From: Lysobacterales bacterium
GTDB taxonomy: Bacteria; Pseudomonadota; Gammaproteobacteria; Xanthomonadales; Xanthomonadaceae
Direction: 5' to 3'
Assembly (NCBI GenBank): GCA_016718605.1
Contig: JADKCY010000002.1
Coordinates: 1,823,223-1,887,222, forward strand
DNA length: 64,000 nucleotides
In this document: positions 7,598 through 20,600 of the stretch, in pieces
Numbering within the stretch: position 1 is the stretch's first letter
Layout: each line of letters opens with the position of its first letter
Position numbers and translations under genes: made by a program
Notes under the pieces: model-generated
What the model was told of the DNA's origin: nothing
Database searches by the model: none
What the model saw: only the letters and a program-made list of their open reading frames with translations

Positions 7598-8605
7598 ATG
7601 CGTGTCCTGATTACCGGTGCCGCCGGTTTTATTGGTTCTACCTTGGCGCATCGGCTGCTGGATCGTGGCGATGTGGTATTGGGTTACGACAACCTCAACG
7701 ACTACTACGACGTGCGTCTGAAGGAAGCCCGTTTGGCGCGACTCAGCGTGCGCGAGCGTTTCGACTTCGTGCAGGCCAGTCTGGAAGATCGCCCGGCCCT
7801 GGAAGCCGCCTTCGCGGCCTTCAACCCAGAGCGTGTGGTAAACCTTGCCGCGCAGGCAGGCGTGCGCTACTCGCTGGAAAATCCGCGCGCCTACATCGAT
7901 GCCAATATCGTCGGTTTCTTGAATGTTCTCGAATGCTGCCGTCATCGTGGCGTTGAGCATCTGGTCTACGCCAGTTCCAGTTCGGTCTATGGCGCCAACC
8001 GCAAGCTACCGTTTGCGGTGGAGGACAGCGTGGATCACCCGGTGAGCCTGTATGCGGCCAGCAAAAAAGCCAACGAATTGATGGCGCATACCTACAGTCA
8101 TTTGTTCGGCTTGCCGACCACGGGTCTGCGGTTTTTCACTGTCTATGGGCCTTGGGGTCGTCCGGACATGGCGCTGTTCCTGTTCACCCGCAAGATTCTT
8201 GCCGGTGAGCCCATCGACGTTTTCAACTACGGCAAGCACACCCGCGATTTCACCTATATCGATGACATCGTCGAAGGCGTCATCCGCACGCTGGATCGCG
8301 TGCCCGGACCCGATCCGAATTTCGATCCGCTCATGCCCACTCCGGCCAGCAGTCTGGCGCCGTATCGCGTCTACAACATTGGCAATCATCAACCCGTGCA
8401 ACTCGGGCGCTACATCGAACTGATTGAACAGGCACTCGGTAAGTCCGCCATCAAGAACTTGCTGCCCTTGCAGCCCGGCGATGTGCCAGATACCGCCGCC
8501 GACGTCAGCGCCCTGATGCGCGACACCGGTTACCAGCCGAGCACTTCAGTCGATGTCGGTGTCGAGCGGTTTGTGCGCTGGTACCGCGAGTTTTACCAAG
8601 TCTGA
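7598..8605 (+). CDS. UDP-uronate 4-epimerase (LspL/CapI-type SDR)
   Basis: A 335-residue extended short-chain dehydrogenase/reductase. It shows the NAD motif TGAAGFIG, the family-typical YDNLNDYYDVRLKEARL, the catalytic YAASKKANE (Tyr-x-x-x-Lys), an SSSVYG serine block and RFFTVYGPWGRPDMA. These are features of UDP-glucuronate 4-epimerases that yield UDP-galacturonate. Next to a TviB-type dehydrogenase it could instead act on an N-acetylated uronate, as TviC does. The ATG at 7598 has GGAG six bases upstream. It opens the long rightward operon; only 40 bases separate it from the megasynthase start. Confidence 0.85.
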   Translation: MRVLITGAAGFIGSTLAHRLLDRGDVVLGYDNLNDYYDVRLKEARLARLSVRERFDFVQASLEDRPALEAAFAAFNPERVVNLAAQAGVRYSLENPRAYIDANIVGFLNVLECCRHRGVEHLVYASSSSVYGANRKLPFAVEDSVDHPVSLYAASKKANELMAHTYSHLFGLPTTGLRFFTVYGPWGRPDMALFLFTRKILAGEPIDVFNYGKHTRDFTYIDDIVEGVIRTLDRVPGPDPNFDPLMPTPASSLAPYRVYNIGNHQPVQLGRYIELIEQALGKSAIKNLLPLQPGDVPDTAADVSALMRDTGYQPSTSVDVGVERFVRWYREFYQV

Positions 8606-8645
8606 TGATGGGGTCAGCGCGACACGGTTTGGTCGAGGTCAGGGC

Positions 8646-11600
8646 ATGAGCGAGTGGCCCGTTCCAACTCGTGTGCGTGCATTCAATGCGAGCGCCCAGG
8701 ATTTCGACTTGTCGCGATCACTCGCAGCGTGTCTGGGGCAGGCACTGACGTATCACGCAGCGCGGCTTGCCGTGCAGTTCGACGACCGCCAACTCAGCTA
8801 TGCCGACTTGGCGCAGCAGGCATGGGCGCTGGCGCAGCACTTACGCGCGGCAGGATTGGGGCCGGGTGATCGGGTCGCCGTCTGCATGCCGCGCAGTCCG
8901 GAGCTGGTGGTGGCCTTGGTCGGCACACTGTTGTCGGGTGCTGCCTACGTTCCACTCGACCCGGACTATCCCGAAGCGCGCCTGATACAGATGTGGCAAG
9001 ACGCGGACGCCAAGTGCTTGTTGATTGCCAAGGCGGCAGCACAGGACTGGCCGCCGACATCATCGGATTTGCCTGTCCTGCGACTCGACAGCATGGCGCT
9101 GATGGCGACACCGGTGACGGCGTTTGAGTGCGACGCACGACCCGACGATGCCGCCTACATGATCTTCACCTCGGGCTCGACCGGTCGACCCAAGGGCGCG
9201 CTCAACAGTCATCGCGGCATCCTCAACCGATTGCTTTGGATGCAGGCGCAGTACCAGCTGCTGCCGGGCGAGCGGGTGCTACAGAAAACACCCTACAGTT
9301 TTGATGTGTCGGTCTGGGAGTTCTTCTGGCCGCTGTTGCAGGGCGCTTGCATTGTGTTGGCCAAACCCGGCGGTCACCGCGATCCGCGCTATCTGGCACA
9401 CCTGATCCAGCGCGAGAACGTCGACGTGCTGCACTTCGTGCCCTCGATGCTCGCGCATTTTCTCGACGAGCCGCAGGCCGCCGCGTGCGTTGGCGTCCGC
9501 CAGGTCATCTGCTCGGGCGAGGCGCTACCCGCCGAACTGGTGCGTCGCTTCTTTCACGTGTTGCCCTCGGTTGCCCTCGACAATCTGTACGGACCGACCG
9601 AGGCCGCCGTCGATGTGAGCTGGTGGCCCTGCCACGCGGGGCAAACCGACAGCAGCGTGCCTATCGGTTTTCCCGTCGCCAATACCCAGCTCTACGTGCG
9701 GGATGCGCAAGGGCAAGCCCTCGATGTCGGTGAGGTGGGTGAGCTCTACATCGGCGGCGTGCAGGTCGGTCTGGGGTATCTCGGTCGCGACGAAGAAACC
9801 CGCGAGCGGTTTATCGATGACCCTTTCCAACCTGGCGGAATGCTATACCGCACCGGTGACCTGGCGCGTTGGCGCGAGGATGGTGCGCTCGACTATCTCG
9901 GGCGCAGTGATCAGCAGATCAAACTCAAAGGCAACCGCATCGAGCTGGGCGAGATCGAAGCGCAGTTGCTGTGCTTGCCGGAGGTGAGGCATGCCGCTGT
10001 GTTGGTGCAGAACAGTGGTCAGGCGGATGCCCACCTGCTGGCGGTGCTGTCGCCGCCCAGTGCGATCGGTTTGGCCGAGCTACGCTCGGTGCTGGCGCGA
10101 ACGCTGCCGGAGGTCATGCTGCCGGAGGCCCTGCAGTTCTGCGACACGATGCCCTTGCTGCCAAACGGCAAGCTGGACCGCCACAGCCTTGCAAGGCAAA
10201 TGGGTACGCTCCCTTCCGGAGAAGCGCCGGCTCAAGCCGATGGCGACCTGCTCAGCTTCTGGCGCAAGGCGCTAGGGCAGCCCGATCTGGGCGTCGACAG
10301 TCATCTGTTTGATGCCGGCGCCACGTCGCTGATGGTGCTGCGCTTTCTGGCCCATGTGCGGCGGCAGGGCGAACAGCGATTGAGTGTGGCCGACGTCTAT
10401 GACCAGCCCACTCTGCGCGCCTTGCAATTGCATCTGACGCAACAGACTGTCCGCGTGCAGGCGCCAGAGACGGCGCCCGAGTCCAGAGCAGGGAATCGCG
10501 CCGTTGCCATCGTCGGCATGGCGGCGATGACGCCAGGTGCTGAGGATCTGGATGCATTCTGGCAATTGTTGCTCGATGGGCGGGATGCAATCACTCATTT
10601 CGCCATCGACGAACTCGACCCGCGAGTGCCGCGTGAGTTGGCTGGCCGCGAAACGTATGTGCGAGCACGCGGTGTGCTGGCGCATGCCGACGCGTTCGAT
10701 GCGTCGTTCTTCGGTATTCCGGCCCACGAAGCGCGCTTGATCGATCCGCAACAGCGCGTGTTGTTGCAGCAAGCCTGGTTGGCACTGGAGCACGCCGGCA
10801 TCGACCCGGCCCGCAGCGGCGACATCGGCGTGTTCGCGGGTGTCGGGCACAACACCTGGTGGCCGATGCTGCTGGCGGATGCGCCCGAGCGTGTGCGCGG
10901 CGCGGGCGAATTCGCCACGATGGTGGCCAACGACAAGGACTATGTCGCCACGCGCATCGCGCATCGGCTCAATCTGCACGGCCCGGCGATCAGCCTGCAC
11001 ACCGCCTGCTCGACCAGTCTGGTCGCCGTTGCGCAGGCGGTGGCGGCCTTGCGCGCGGGACAGTGCGAGATAGCGCTCGCGGGTGGCGCCTCGATTCACG
11101 TGCCTCAGGCGTCTGGCTATCTGCAGGTCGATGGTGGGATGGAATCTGCCGATGGGCGTTGCCGCCCCTTTGATGCCGAGGCCAACGGCACGGTGTTCTC
11201 GAATGGCGCGGCGATGCTGGTGCTGAAGCCGCTAGCGCAAGCCGAGGCAGACGGCGACACGGTCTATGCGGTCATCGAAGGCATCGGCCTCAACAACGAT
11301 GGTGGCGAAAAGGCCAGCTTTACCGCGCCCAGTCTGCGTGGCCAGCTTGATTGCCTGCAGCGGGCATTGCGCGACGCCGGAGTCGATGGCGGCAGCGTCG
11401 GCTACATCGAGGCGCACGGCACGGGCACTGCACTTGGTGATCCGATTGAAGTCGGCGCGCTGGCGCGTGCCTATTCCGCTGACGGGCGTCGTCTGCAGCG
11501 CTGCGTGCTGGGCTCGGCGAAGTCGAACATCGGCCATACCGTCGCGGCGGCCGGGGCATTGGGCCTGATCAAAGCCGCACTGTGTCTGCATCACCAGCGC

Positions 11601-14600
11601 ATTCCTGGGACTGCGCATTACCGTTCGCCAAATCCGCAACTGGATTTGCCCAACACGCCGTTCGCAATTCATGCCGAGGCCATTGATTGGCCACGCACAG
11701 AAGCGCCACGCCGGGCAGCGGTCAGCTCTTTTGGTGTCGGTGGCACCAATGCCCACGTGGTGCTGCGCGAAGCGCCGCCGCCGCGCGCGGCAAGTGTGTC
11801 CGCCGACGCATTGCAATTGTTGCCGTTGTCGGCGCGCAGCGCGGACGCCCTGCAAGCGCGTGCCGGCGATCTGGCGCGTTATCTCGGCACACACGACGTG
11901 GCGTTGAGCGAGGTGGCGACAACGCTGATGCGCGGCCGGCAGGCCATGCCCTTGCGCCACAGTCTGGTGGTTGGCAGCGTCGAAGATGCCATCCAGCAAC
12001 TCCAGAGCGGTGTCACAGCGCACCCGCTGCATGCAGCATCCGCGCCGCGTGCAGTCTGGTTGTTTCCCGGCCAGGGTGCCCAGCATCCGGGCATGTCGGC
12101 CGCACTGTACGCGGCGTTTCCAGCGTTCGCGGAAGCGTTGGAAGAGGTGATGCAAGCGGTTCTGGCGCATCGCGCCGCAGACGCTGAGTCACAGGTCGCG
12201 TTGCGGGACCTCCTGCTGTCGCCGCTCGCCAGCGCCGCGCAGATGGCCGACACACGGCAGGCGCAACCCGCGCTGTTTTGTCACGCGTGGGCGATGGCGA
12301 CCTGGTTGCGCAGTCTCGGTCTACAACCGGATGCGGTGATCGGACACAGCGTGGGCGAGTTGGCCGCCGCCAGCGTCGCGGGCCATCTCCGTTTGCAGGA
12401 CGCCGCACGACTGGTCTGTGTGCGTGCGGAAGCGATGGCAGCTCAGCCGCGCGGTGCGATGCTGGCCGTGCGGTGCGATGCCAGCACGCTGGCTGCGCAA
12501 CTGCCAGCGGGGGTCGAGATTGCCGGCATCAATGCGCCACAGTTGACGGTGGTGGCTGGGCCGGCGGCGACCATCGACGTCTGGGCAGATGACTTGGCCG
12601 AGTCCGGCATGCAGGTCACGCGGTTGCAGGTCTCGCATGCCTTTCACAGCGCGGCAATGGTGGGTGCGATGCCCGACTTGCGCGCGGCGTGTATCGGCTT
12701 GGAGACCCAACCCAGCGCCACGCCACTATGGTCGTGTCGCAGCGGCGCGCGTTGGCCACCGGGGCAGGCCGGTGACCCGGACTACTGGACCGCGCAGATG
12801 CGCGAAGCGGTGCGGTTTTCGCCGGCCGTGCAGGGCGTGCTCGCGGAGGCCGCAGCACAGGGCGAGGATTGCGTCTTCGTCGACCTCGGACCAGGGCAAC
12901 AACTTGCGGCATTGCTACGGCAGCACCGCGATACTCGGGGCCAGATGCCGCGTGTCGCGACACTCTGTGGTCCGGCGCATGCGCCCGCTGAGGGTGTACG
13001 CCACGCTTTGCAGGGTCTTGGCCAGCTTTGGTGCCATGGTCTAGCCGTGCGCTGGCCGATGCCGCGCGGACAGGCGCGTGCCACCTTGCCCGGCTACGCG
13101 TTTGAAGCGCAACGCATCGAGCTGCCGGCGCCGCGCTCCGCTGCAGCCCAGACCGAGCCCATGCCTGCACGCGATCCACGACCGGCCGCGCACGCATTGC
13201 AACATCAGGAGAATGACGTGAACCCCACACCGGACCGTATGCCCGTGCTGCAGGCCGAATTGCGCCGGGTGCTGGCGGCCGTGGCGGGATTGAGCAGCGA
13301 GGAACTCGATCCGCGTGCGCCACTGCTGGCGCAAGGTCTGGATTCGCTCAGCCTCACTCAGGCCACACTGGAAATCGAACGCGTGTTCGGCGAAAAGCTG
13401 CGCTTTCGGCGTTTGCTGGAAGATCTCGACAGCGTTGAGAAGTTGGCGCTGCACTTGCACGCGGTGCTACCTGCGGAGCGCTTCATGCCAGCCGCAGCGC
13501 GGGTCGGACCGAGCGCTGTGCAGGCATTCGCCGGTGCCAGCATCGCGGCAGGTGAGTGGCTGCCACCCGGCGCGTTGGCAAGTCCGGCCCAGGCTGCCGA
13601 TGTGCTTGGCCTGATTCAACAACAGATGGCCTTGATGCAGCAGCAATTGACGGTACTGGCGGCATCGGGTCTCGGCCATGCAAGTGTTCCCTCGCCGATG
13701 CCGATGCCGATGCCGCGAGCCGCCGTCCTCGCAGTGTCGCCCGAGGCAAAAGCCGATCTGGTCGCGCAGCCGTTCGGAGCTTCACCGCGCATCGCGGTCA
13801 AACCGACCCAGATCTTGACGGACACCCAGCGCGCCTGGCTGGATGATTTCACCGCACGCTATCTGGCGCGCAGTGGTGGCTCGCGTGAGTTCAGCCAGCG
13901 GCATCGCGCCCGCATGGCCGATCCGCGTGTGGTGACGGGCTTCAATCCGTTGTGGAAGGACCTCGTCTATCCGCTCGTGGTGGATCGCTCGCAGGGCAGC
14001 CGACTGTGGGACATCGACGGCAACGAATACATCGATTTGCTGTCCTGTTTCGGCGCCAATCTGCTCGGCTATCAGCCGCCGACGGTGATCGCCGCGATGC
14101 AGGACCAACTGACGCGTGGCATCGAGGTCGGTCCGCAACACCCGCTCAGCGCAGACGTCGCGGAACTGATCGCCGAATTCTCCGGGCACGAGCGTGTTGG
14201 CTTCTGCAACACCGGTTCCGAAGCGGTGATGGGCGCGATGCGGGTAGCGCGCACGGTGACTGGCCGCAAGACGATTGCCATCTTCACCCACAGCTATCAC
14301 GGCATCTTCGACGAGGTGCTGGTGCGCGGCACCAAGCAGCTGCGCTCGCTGGCCGCCGCGCCGGGCATTCTCGCCAATGCGGTGGAAAACGTGCTGGTGC
14401 TGGATTACGCCAGCGATGAGGCCTTACGTGTGCTGCGTGAGCGCGCTGGCGAGCTGGCCGCGATCATGATCGAACCGGTGCAGAATCGCTTCCCGACCCT
14501 GCAGCCGCACGCCTTCGTGCAGTCGCTGCGCGAGATTGCCGACCAGTACGGCTGCGCGCTGATCTTCGATGAAGTGGTGACCGGCTTCCGCCTCGCGCCG

Positions 14601-17600
14601 GGTGGCGCGCAGCAGTTCTATGGCGTGCGTGCCGATCTCTGCACCTACGGCAAGATCATCGGCGGCGGCCTGCCTTTTGCCGCCATCGCGGGCAAACGCG
14701 AGTGGATGGACGCGCTGGACGGCGGCTTCTGGCAATACGGCGACGACAGCTATCCCGAAGCGGGCGTCACCTATTTCGCCGGAACCTTTGTGCGGCATCC
14801 GCTGGCGCTGGCGGCAGCCAAGGCCACCCTGCTGCATCTGAAGGCGGGCGGACAGGCGCTGTACGACCGCATCAACGCCCGTACCGAAGCATTCATCAGC
14901 CGTCTCAATCGTGCCCTGGACGAACGTGCCGCGCCGCTGCGCGCGGTGCATTGCGCCTCGCTGTGGCGCCTGGCCTGGGACGAAGGTCAGACCTATCAGA
15001 GCCTGTTCTATTACCTGCTGCGTCATCACGGCCTGCATGTGTACGAACAGTTCGGACATTTCGTCACCGAGGTCATGGACGAGGCGGATCTGCAGCGCAT
15101 CAGCGCGGTCATTCTGGCGGCGGTCGATGAGCTGCTCGCGCTGGGCCTGCTGCGGCGTCGCGATGGTCTGCCGCCACCGAATCCGCCGACGGCTGCGCGC
15201 GAGGGTGTGCTGACGCCTGGTCAGAGCGAACGCTGGCTGGCGGCCAGCTTTGACGCCAGTGCGATGCAGGCACTCAACGAAACCCTGCGTCTGCAGTTGC
15301 GCGGTGACATCGACATGGCAGCGTTGCAGCGCGCACTGCAGCATGTCTGCGAACGCCACGACGCCTTTGTGACGGCTTTCGATACAGAGGCACCGCTGCA
15401 GCGACTGAGCGCGCTGCGTGCGGTGCCAGTACTGCATGACCTGCGCAGCGAATCCGATCCCGCACAGGCAGCCGAGCTGTTGCTGGAGGCGCAGCGGTTG
15501 GCTCGTTTCACCCTCGATCAGGCCCCGTTGCTGAACATCGATATGCTCTGTCTCGATGACCAACAGGTGGTCGTGCATCTGGTCGCCAATCACATGGTGT
15601 TTGACGGCTGGGCCAGCAGCGTGTGGTTGCGTGAGCTGGCGACCAGCTATCACGCCTTTGCACGTGGGCAGCTTCCCGCGCTGCCTCCAGCCGGGTCGGC
15701 CATCGCCTTTGCTGCACAGGTTCAGGCTGAATTCGACAGTGCCGCAGGTGACGAAGACCTCGCGTGGTGGCAGTCGCAGATGCAGGACTTGCCCGCCGCA
15801 CTCAGCCTGAGTGATCTCGATCCACCCGCACAGCGTTGCTTCAGCGCGCATACCGTGCAACGCCGCCTGCAGGGTGACGCCTGGCAGGCGCTGCAGGCGC
15901 GCGCCAGTGTGCACAAGGCGACGATCTTCCAATGGTTGCTATGCGAGGTCGCGCTGTGGCTCAAACGCGAGACCGGCCAGTCCGACTTCCTGCTCAGTCT
16001 GCCCTGGGCGGCACAGAACTTCGGTCGCCATCCGGCGCTGATCGCCGATGGTGTGCTCGACCTGCCCTTGCGCCTGTGCCTGCCGGACGTCGAGCAGTGT
16101 GAACAGGCCTTGCCGATCGTGCGCGACGCCCTGTTCGATGCACTGGAACATCCCCGCGTCACCCAAGGCCGACTCGCACGCGCACTGCAGTGTCCTCCGC
16201 GCGGTGATCGCCCGCCCTTGACCGGGATCTATTTCAATCTCAATCCCGGCCTGGACTTGCACGCCTTCGAACCCTTGCTGGCCGAATTGAGCGAGGGCCG
16301 TAAGCCCGGTCTGTTGGGCGAGCTGATCTTCAATTTCTACGAGGACGCCGACGCGCTCAGTCTGGATCTGCACTACAGCGACGAGTTCTTTAGCGCCGAG
16401 CGGATCGAGTCTTTGCTGAGCGCGCTGTGGGCTTGCTTTGGCGGGGAGCGATGTCCGGTTATCGACGATCCAGTGAAAGCGAACTTTCCAAGCCGGGCGC
16501 GTGCCGATGGTTTGAATGAGGAAGACATCCGCCGCTTGTTGCAGTGGAATGCAACCGACGTGGCTTGGGACCTGTCGCCGCGACTCGGTGATTTGCTGCA
16601 ACAAGCGGCCAAAAGGTTCACAACGCAAACAGCATTGCGTTTCGAAGGACAAAGCATCAGTTACGGTCAACTGGACGCATGGGCTCGTAGCTTGGCCGAG
16701 AGTTTGGTTCGCCAAGGTATCGGACCCGGTCAGCGCGTGGGGATCTGTATTGATCGCAGTATCGAGTTGATCGTTGCTTTGATCAGCACGATCTACAGCG
16801 GCGCAGCCTATGTGCCGCTGGATCCTGGCTATCCGCAGGATCGATTGAGGCAAATGTGTGAAGACGCACAATTAGTGCTGGTCCTCAGTCGCGGTGACGA
16901 ACTACGGTTGGTGTCCGATGCCTTGGCGGGGCAGCGAGTGCAGAAGCTGGACCTTGGCGCGTTGCCGCTACCAAGCCTCCACGCCTTGCCGAAGGGGAAT
17001 GCGAGTGATCCGGCGTACATCATTTTTACCTCCGGTTCGACGGGTCGTCCCAAAGGGGCAACCAACTCTCATCGTGGCATCGTCAACCGCCTGCTGTGGA
17101 TGCAAAGCGAGTTTCAGCTTGGCTTGAAAGACCGTGTCCTGCAGAAGACACCCAGTAGCTTCGATGTGTCGGTATGGGAGTTTTTTCTGCCCTTGATGTA
17201 CGGCGCAACGCTGGTGATAGCAAGGCCGGACGGCCATCGTGATGCGCAGTATCTGTTGAAGTTGGTGCGCGACGAGGCCATCAGCCTGATGCATTTCGTG
17301 CCGTCGATGCTGCGGGCATTCCTTGACCAAGACATGGCAGGCGATCTTTCCGCACTGCGTCAGGTGGTGTGTTCGGGAGAGGCATTGCCCTTTGCGCTGG
17401 TGGAGCGCTTCTTTGCGGCATTGCCCAAGGTCAGGTTGGCCAATCTGTATGGACCGACCGAGGCAGCTGTCGATGTCACTTGCTGGCATTGCAGCCCGGG
17501 AGAACCTCGCTCATTGGTGCCCATCGGTCGGCCGATCGCCAACACGCGCATGCACATTCTCGGTGACCAACAGGAATTGCTGCCAGTCGGCGCGACGGGT

Positions 17601-20600
17601 GAAATTTGGATTGCCGGGGTGCAAGTGGGGCTAGGCTATTTTGGCCGTCCAGAACTCAGTGCTGAACGCTTTGTCGACGATCCATTTCAGATCGGCAGCA
17701 AGATGTACCGGACCGGCGACCTCGGGCGTTGGTTGAACGATGGCAGCATCGAGTATCTGGGGCGTGCGGATCACCAGATCAAACTTCGTGGCTACCGGAT
17801 CGAGTTGGGAGAAATCGAAGCTGCGTTGGAGCAGGTCGAAGGTGTAGCACAGGCTGTCGTGGTTGCGGAGAAATTCGCAGAGGAAGATGTGCGTTTGGTC
17901 GCCCATCTGACCACCATGACTGGACGCGCCGCACGTGGATTGGGAGACATCCGCAGCGCACTGGCGCGTCGACTGCCGGAATTCATGCTGCCACAACATG
18001 TGCGCTGGCACGATCATCTGCCTTTGCTGAGTAGCGGCAAAGTTGATCGAAAATCCTTGCCAGCGGTAGCGCGTCGAGAAGTCGATCCGCCTGCGAAGAC
18101 ACCTGATCGGGTCGAAGAACTCTGCCAGTATATGGCGGCGGTACTTCAGCATGACGTAGTCACGGCAGATGACAATTTCTTTTCGCTGGGGGGGCATTCC
18201 CTGCTGGCAGCGCAACTGGCCGCGCGTATTCGTCGCCAGTGGCAGGTGAAGCTGGGATTGCGTGATCTGTTCGAAGCACCGACACCACGCCAGCTCGCGA
18301 CGCGCCTGCGTGCCCAAGCGGTGGATGCCGACGACAGCAGTGCGCTGACCGCCAGCAAGCAAAGCAGCGGTCCCCTCAGTGCGCAGCAACAACGACTGTG
18401 GTTTGCCGAGCGACTCTCGCCGGGGCAGACGGTGGCGCATGTTCCGGTCGCCTTCGAGTTGCGCGGTGCGGTGGATCAGGCGGCATTACATCTGGCCCTT
18501 TTGGCGGTGCAGCAACAGCAGCCGAGTTTGCGAAGCGCCCTGATGGACAGTAGCGATGGCCTCGGGCAGCAGCGCATCGAGGACGATGTCGCGCTGCCTT
18601 TCCAGGCGATTGTCCTGAGCAAGCAATCGCGTGCGTCCGCGTTGATGCAGGACGCGTTGGACGCCATGCTGGACGAGCCCTTCGATCTGCAGCAGGGGCC
18701 ATTGTGGCGGGTGCGCCTGTTCGTGCTTGATTCGCAACGTTGCGTGCTGGCGGCAGTGTTCCACCACCTGATCTGGGATGGCGCCAGTGTGGCGCTGTGG
18801 TGGCGTGCCTTGGCAACGGCCTATGCCGCAGCCAAGAGCGGCGTGGCTATCGAATTGCCGACACCGGATCACACGGTCATCGATTACGCGCACTGGCAAA
18901 GGGCACAACGCGACAGTGCGACGATGCGGCAGACTCAGCAGTTCTGGCGCAATCAACTGGACCCGTTGCCGCCACCGCTGGCGCTGCCATGTGACTACCC
19001 CCGCCCTTCACATTGGCAGTCGGAGGCTGAAGTCATCCGCTTCAGCGTACCAACCGCCTTGCGTCAGGCGATGCAGATTCGTGCCCAGCAACTCGGCCTC
19101 GCGCCGGTCGTGTTGTGGCTACAGGCCTGGGCCACGACCTTGGCTCGCCGCGCGGGTCAGCGGGATGTGCTGGTCGGCATGCTGGCGCATGGGCGCGACA
19201 TGCCGGAATGGTCCACTTTGGCTGGTTTTTTCGCACGCGCCTTGCCGCTGTGCCTGCGCGGTTTGGATACCGCTCACAGCGGGCAGCTCAGTCGCGACAT
19301 CGCCGCCGCCTTGCATGCCGCATTGGCTCATGCCGAGCTCGCCATTGAGCAACTCGTGCAACAGATGGATCTACCGCGCGATCCCAGCCGTGCGCTGCTG
19401 TTGCAGAACACCTTCTCATTCGAGCAGGACAATGGCAGCGAGATCGCGTGGCCCGGCCTGCGAGTCCGCGAATGGCCAATGCCGCTTCGCGGTGCCGAGC
19501 ACGATGTGGGTTTGTGGCTGCAGGCCGACCGCGATCGCATGGAAGGCGTGCTGGTGGGTGCCGCTGCGTTGTTCAGCGAAGCCAGTTTGCGTGCGCTGGT
19601 GTGCGACACACTCGATGCAGCGGCGCAATTGTGTGGTCTGGCTGCTTTGGGTTCGCGTTGGCCGTCGATCAATATCCAATCGCGTGGCCAAAAAGCCCTG
19701 CCAGCGCGCGATTTCAGCAGCGTGCAGACGCAGAATGCGCCGCCAGCCTTGTCGGCCAGTACCGAACTGATGTTAAGTCTGTGGCGCGATTTGTTGCAGG
19801 TGCAGGACATCGATCCCACACTGTCATTTGTCGCGCAGGGTGGCCATTCGCTGCTGATGATGCAACTCGCCGCGCGCATCGAAAGCGAATTCGGCACCCG
19901 TCTGCCCTTGCGCACGATTGTCGAAGCGCCCGACCTGCTTACTTTGGTTCGCGCTATCGAAACCGAGCGGGTGACGCTGGCGCCAATTCCCTCATTGGAT
20001 CTGGAGATCGGCGTGCCACTGTCGCCGATGCAGACCCGTCTTTGGCACGCCGAACAACTGGAGCCTGGCAAGCCGACTTATCACATCGTTCCGACTGGCC
20101 GACTGGATGGGCCTTTGAACGTGTCGCTGCTAAAGAGGGCAGTTGACATGCTCACATTGCGACATGGTGCCCTGCGCACGCAGTTTTTCATTGACGCGCT
20201 GGGTCGAGCGCGACAGCGCTGCGCGCCTAGCATGGGTTTGCCGTTTGAGTTGATTGATCTATCAGGACTTTGCAACGCTTCGGAGTGTGCCGCTGCCGTC
20301 GAGAGCGGGTTGCGAGAGGTGTCACTGAAGCCATTCGATCTCCAGAATGGGCCGCTATTGCGTGCCTACCTTTTCCGCCTTGATCTGCACACCCATGTCC
20401 TTTGCTTCGTTGTGCATCACATCATCAGCGACGGTTGGTCATTACATTTGTTGTTCCATGATCTGGCATATCTGTATGACGAATTGCGATGCGCCAGAAC
20501 CCCGGAAGCGTATCCAGCAACTGTAAGGCATGCCGATTTTGCTGCTTGGCTGCGTGAGCGTGCGGAAGGCGAGTCTTTGCAGGCCGACATTGATTTCTGG

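Noticed and set aside
14424..15932. Minus-strand frame of 502 codons inside the megasynthase
   Set aside because: It lies entirely opposite the aminotransferase and C1 domains, whose motifs are intact on the plus strand.
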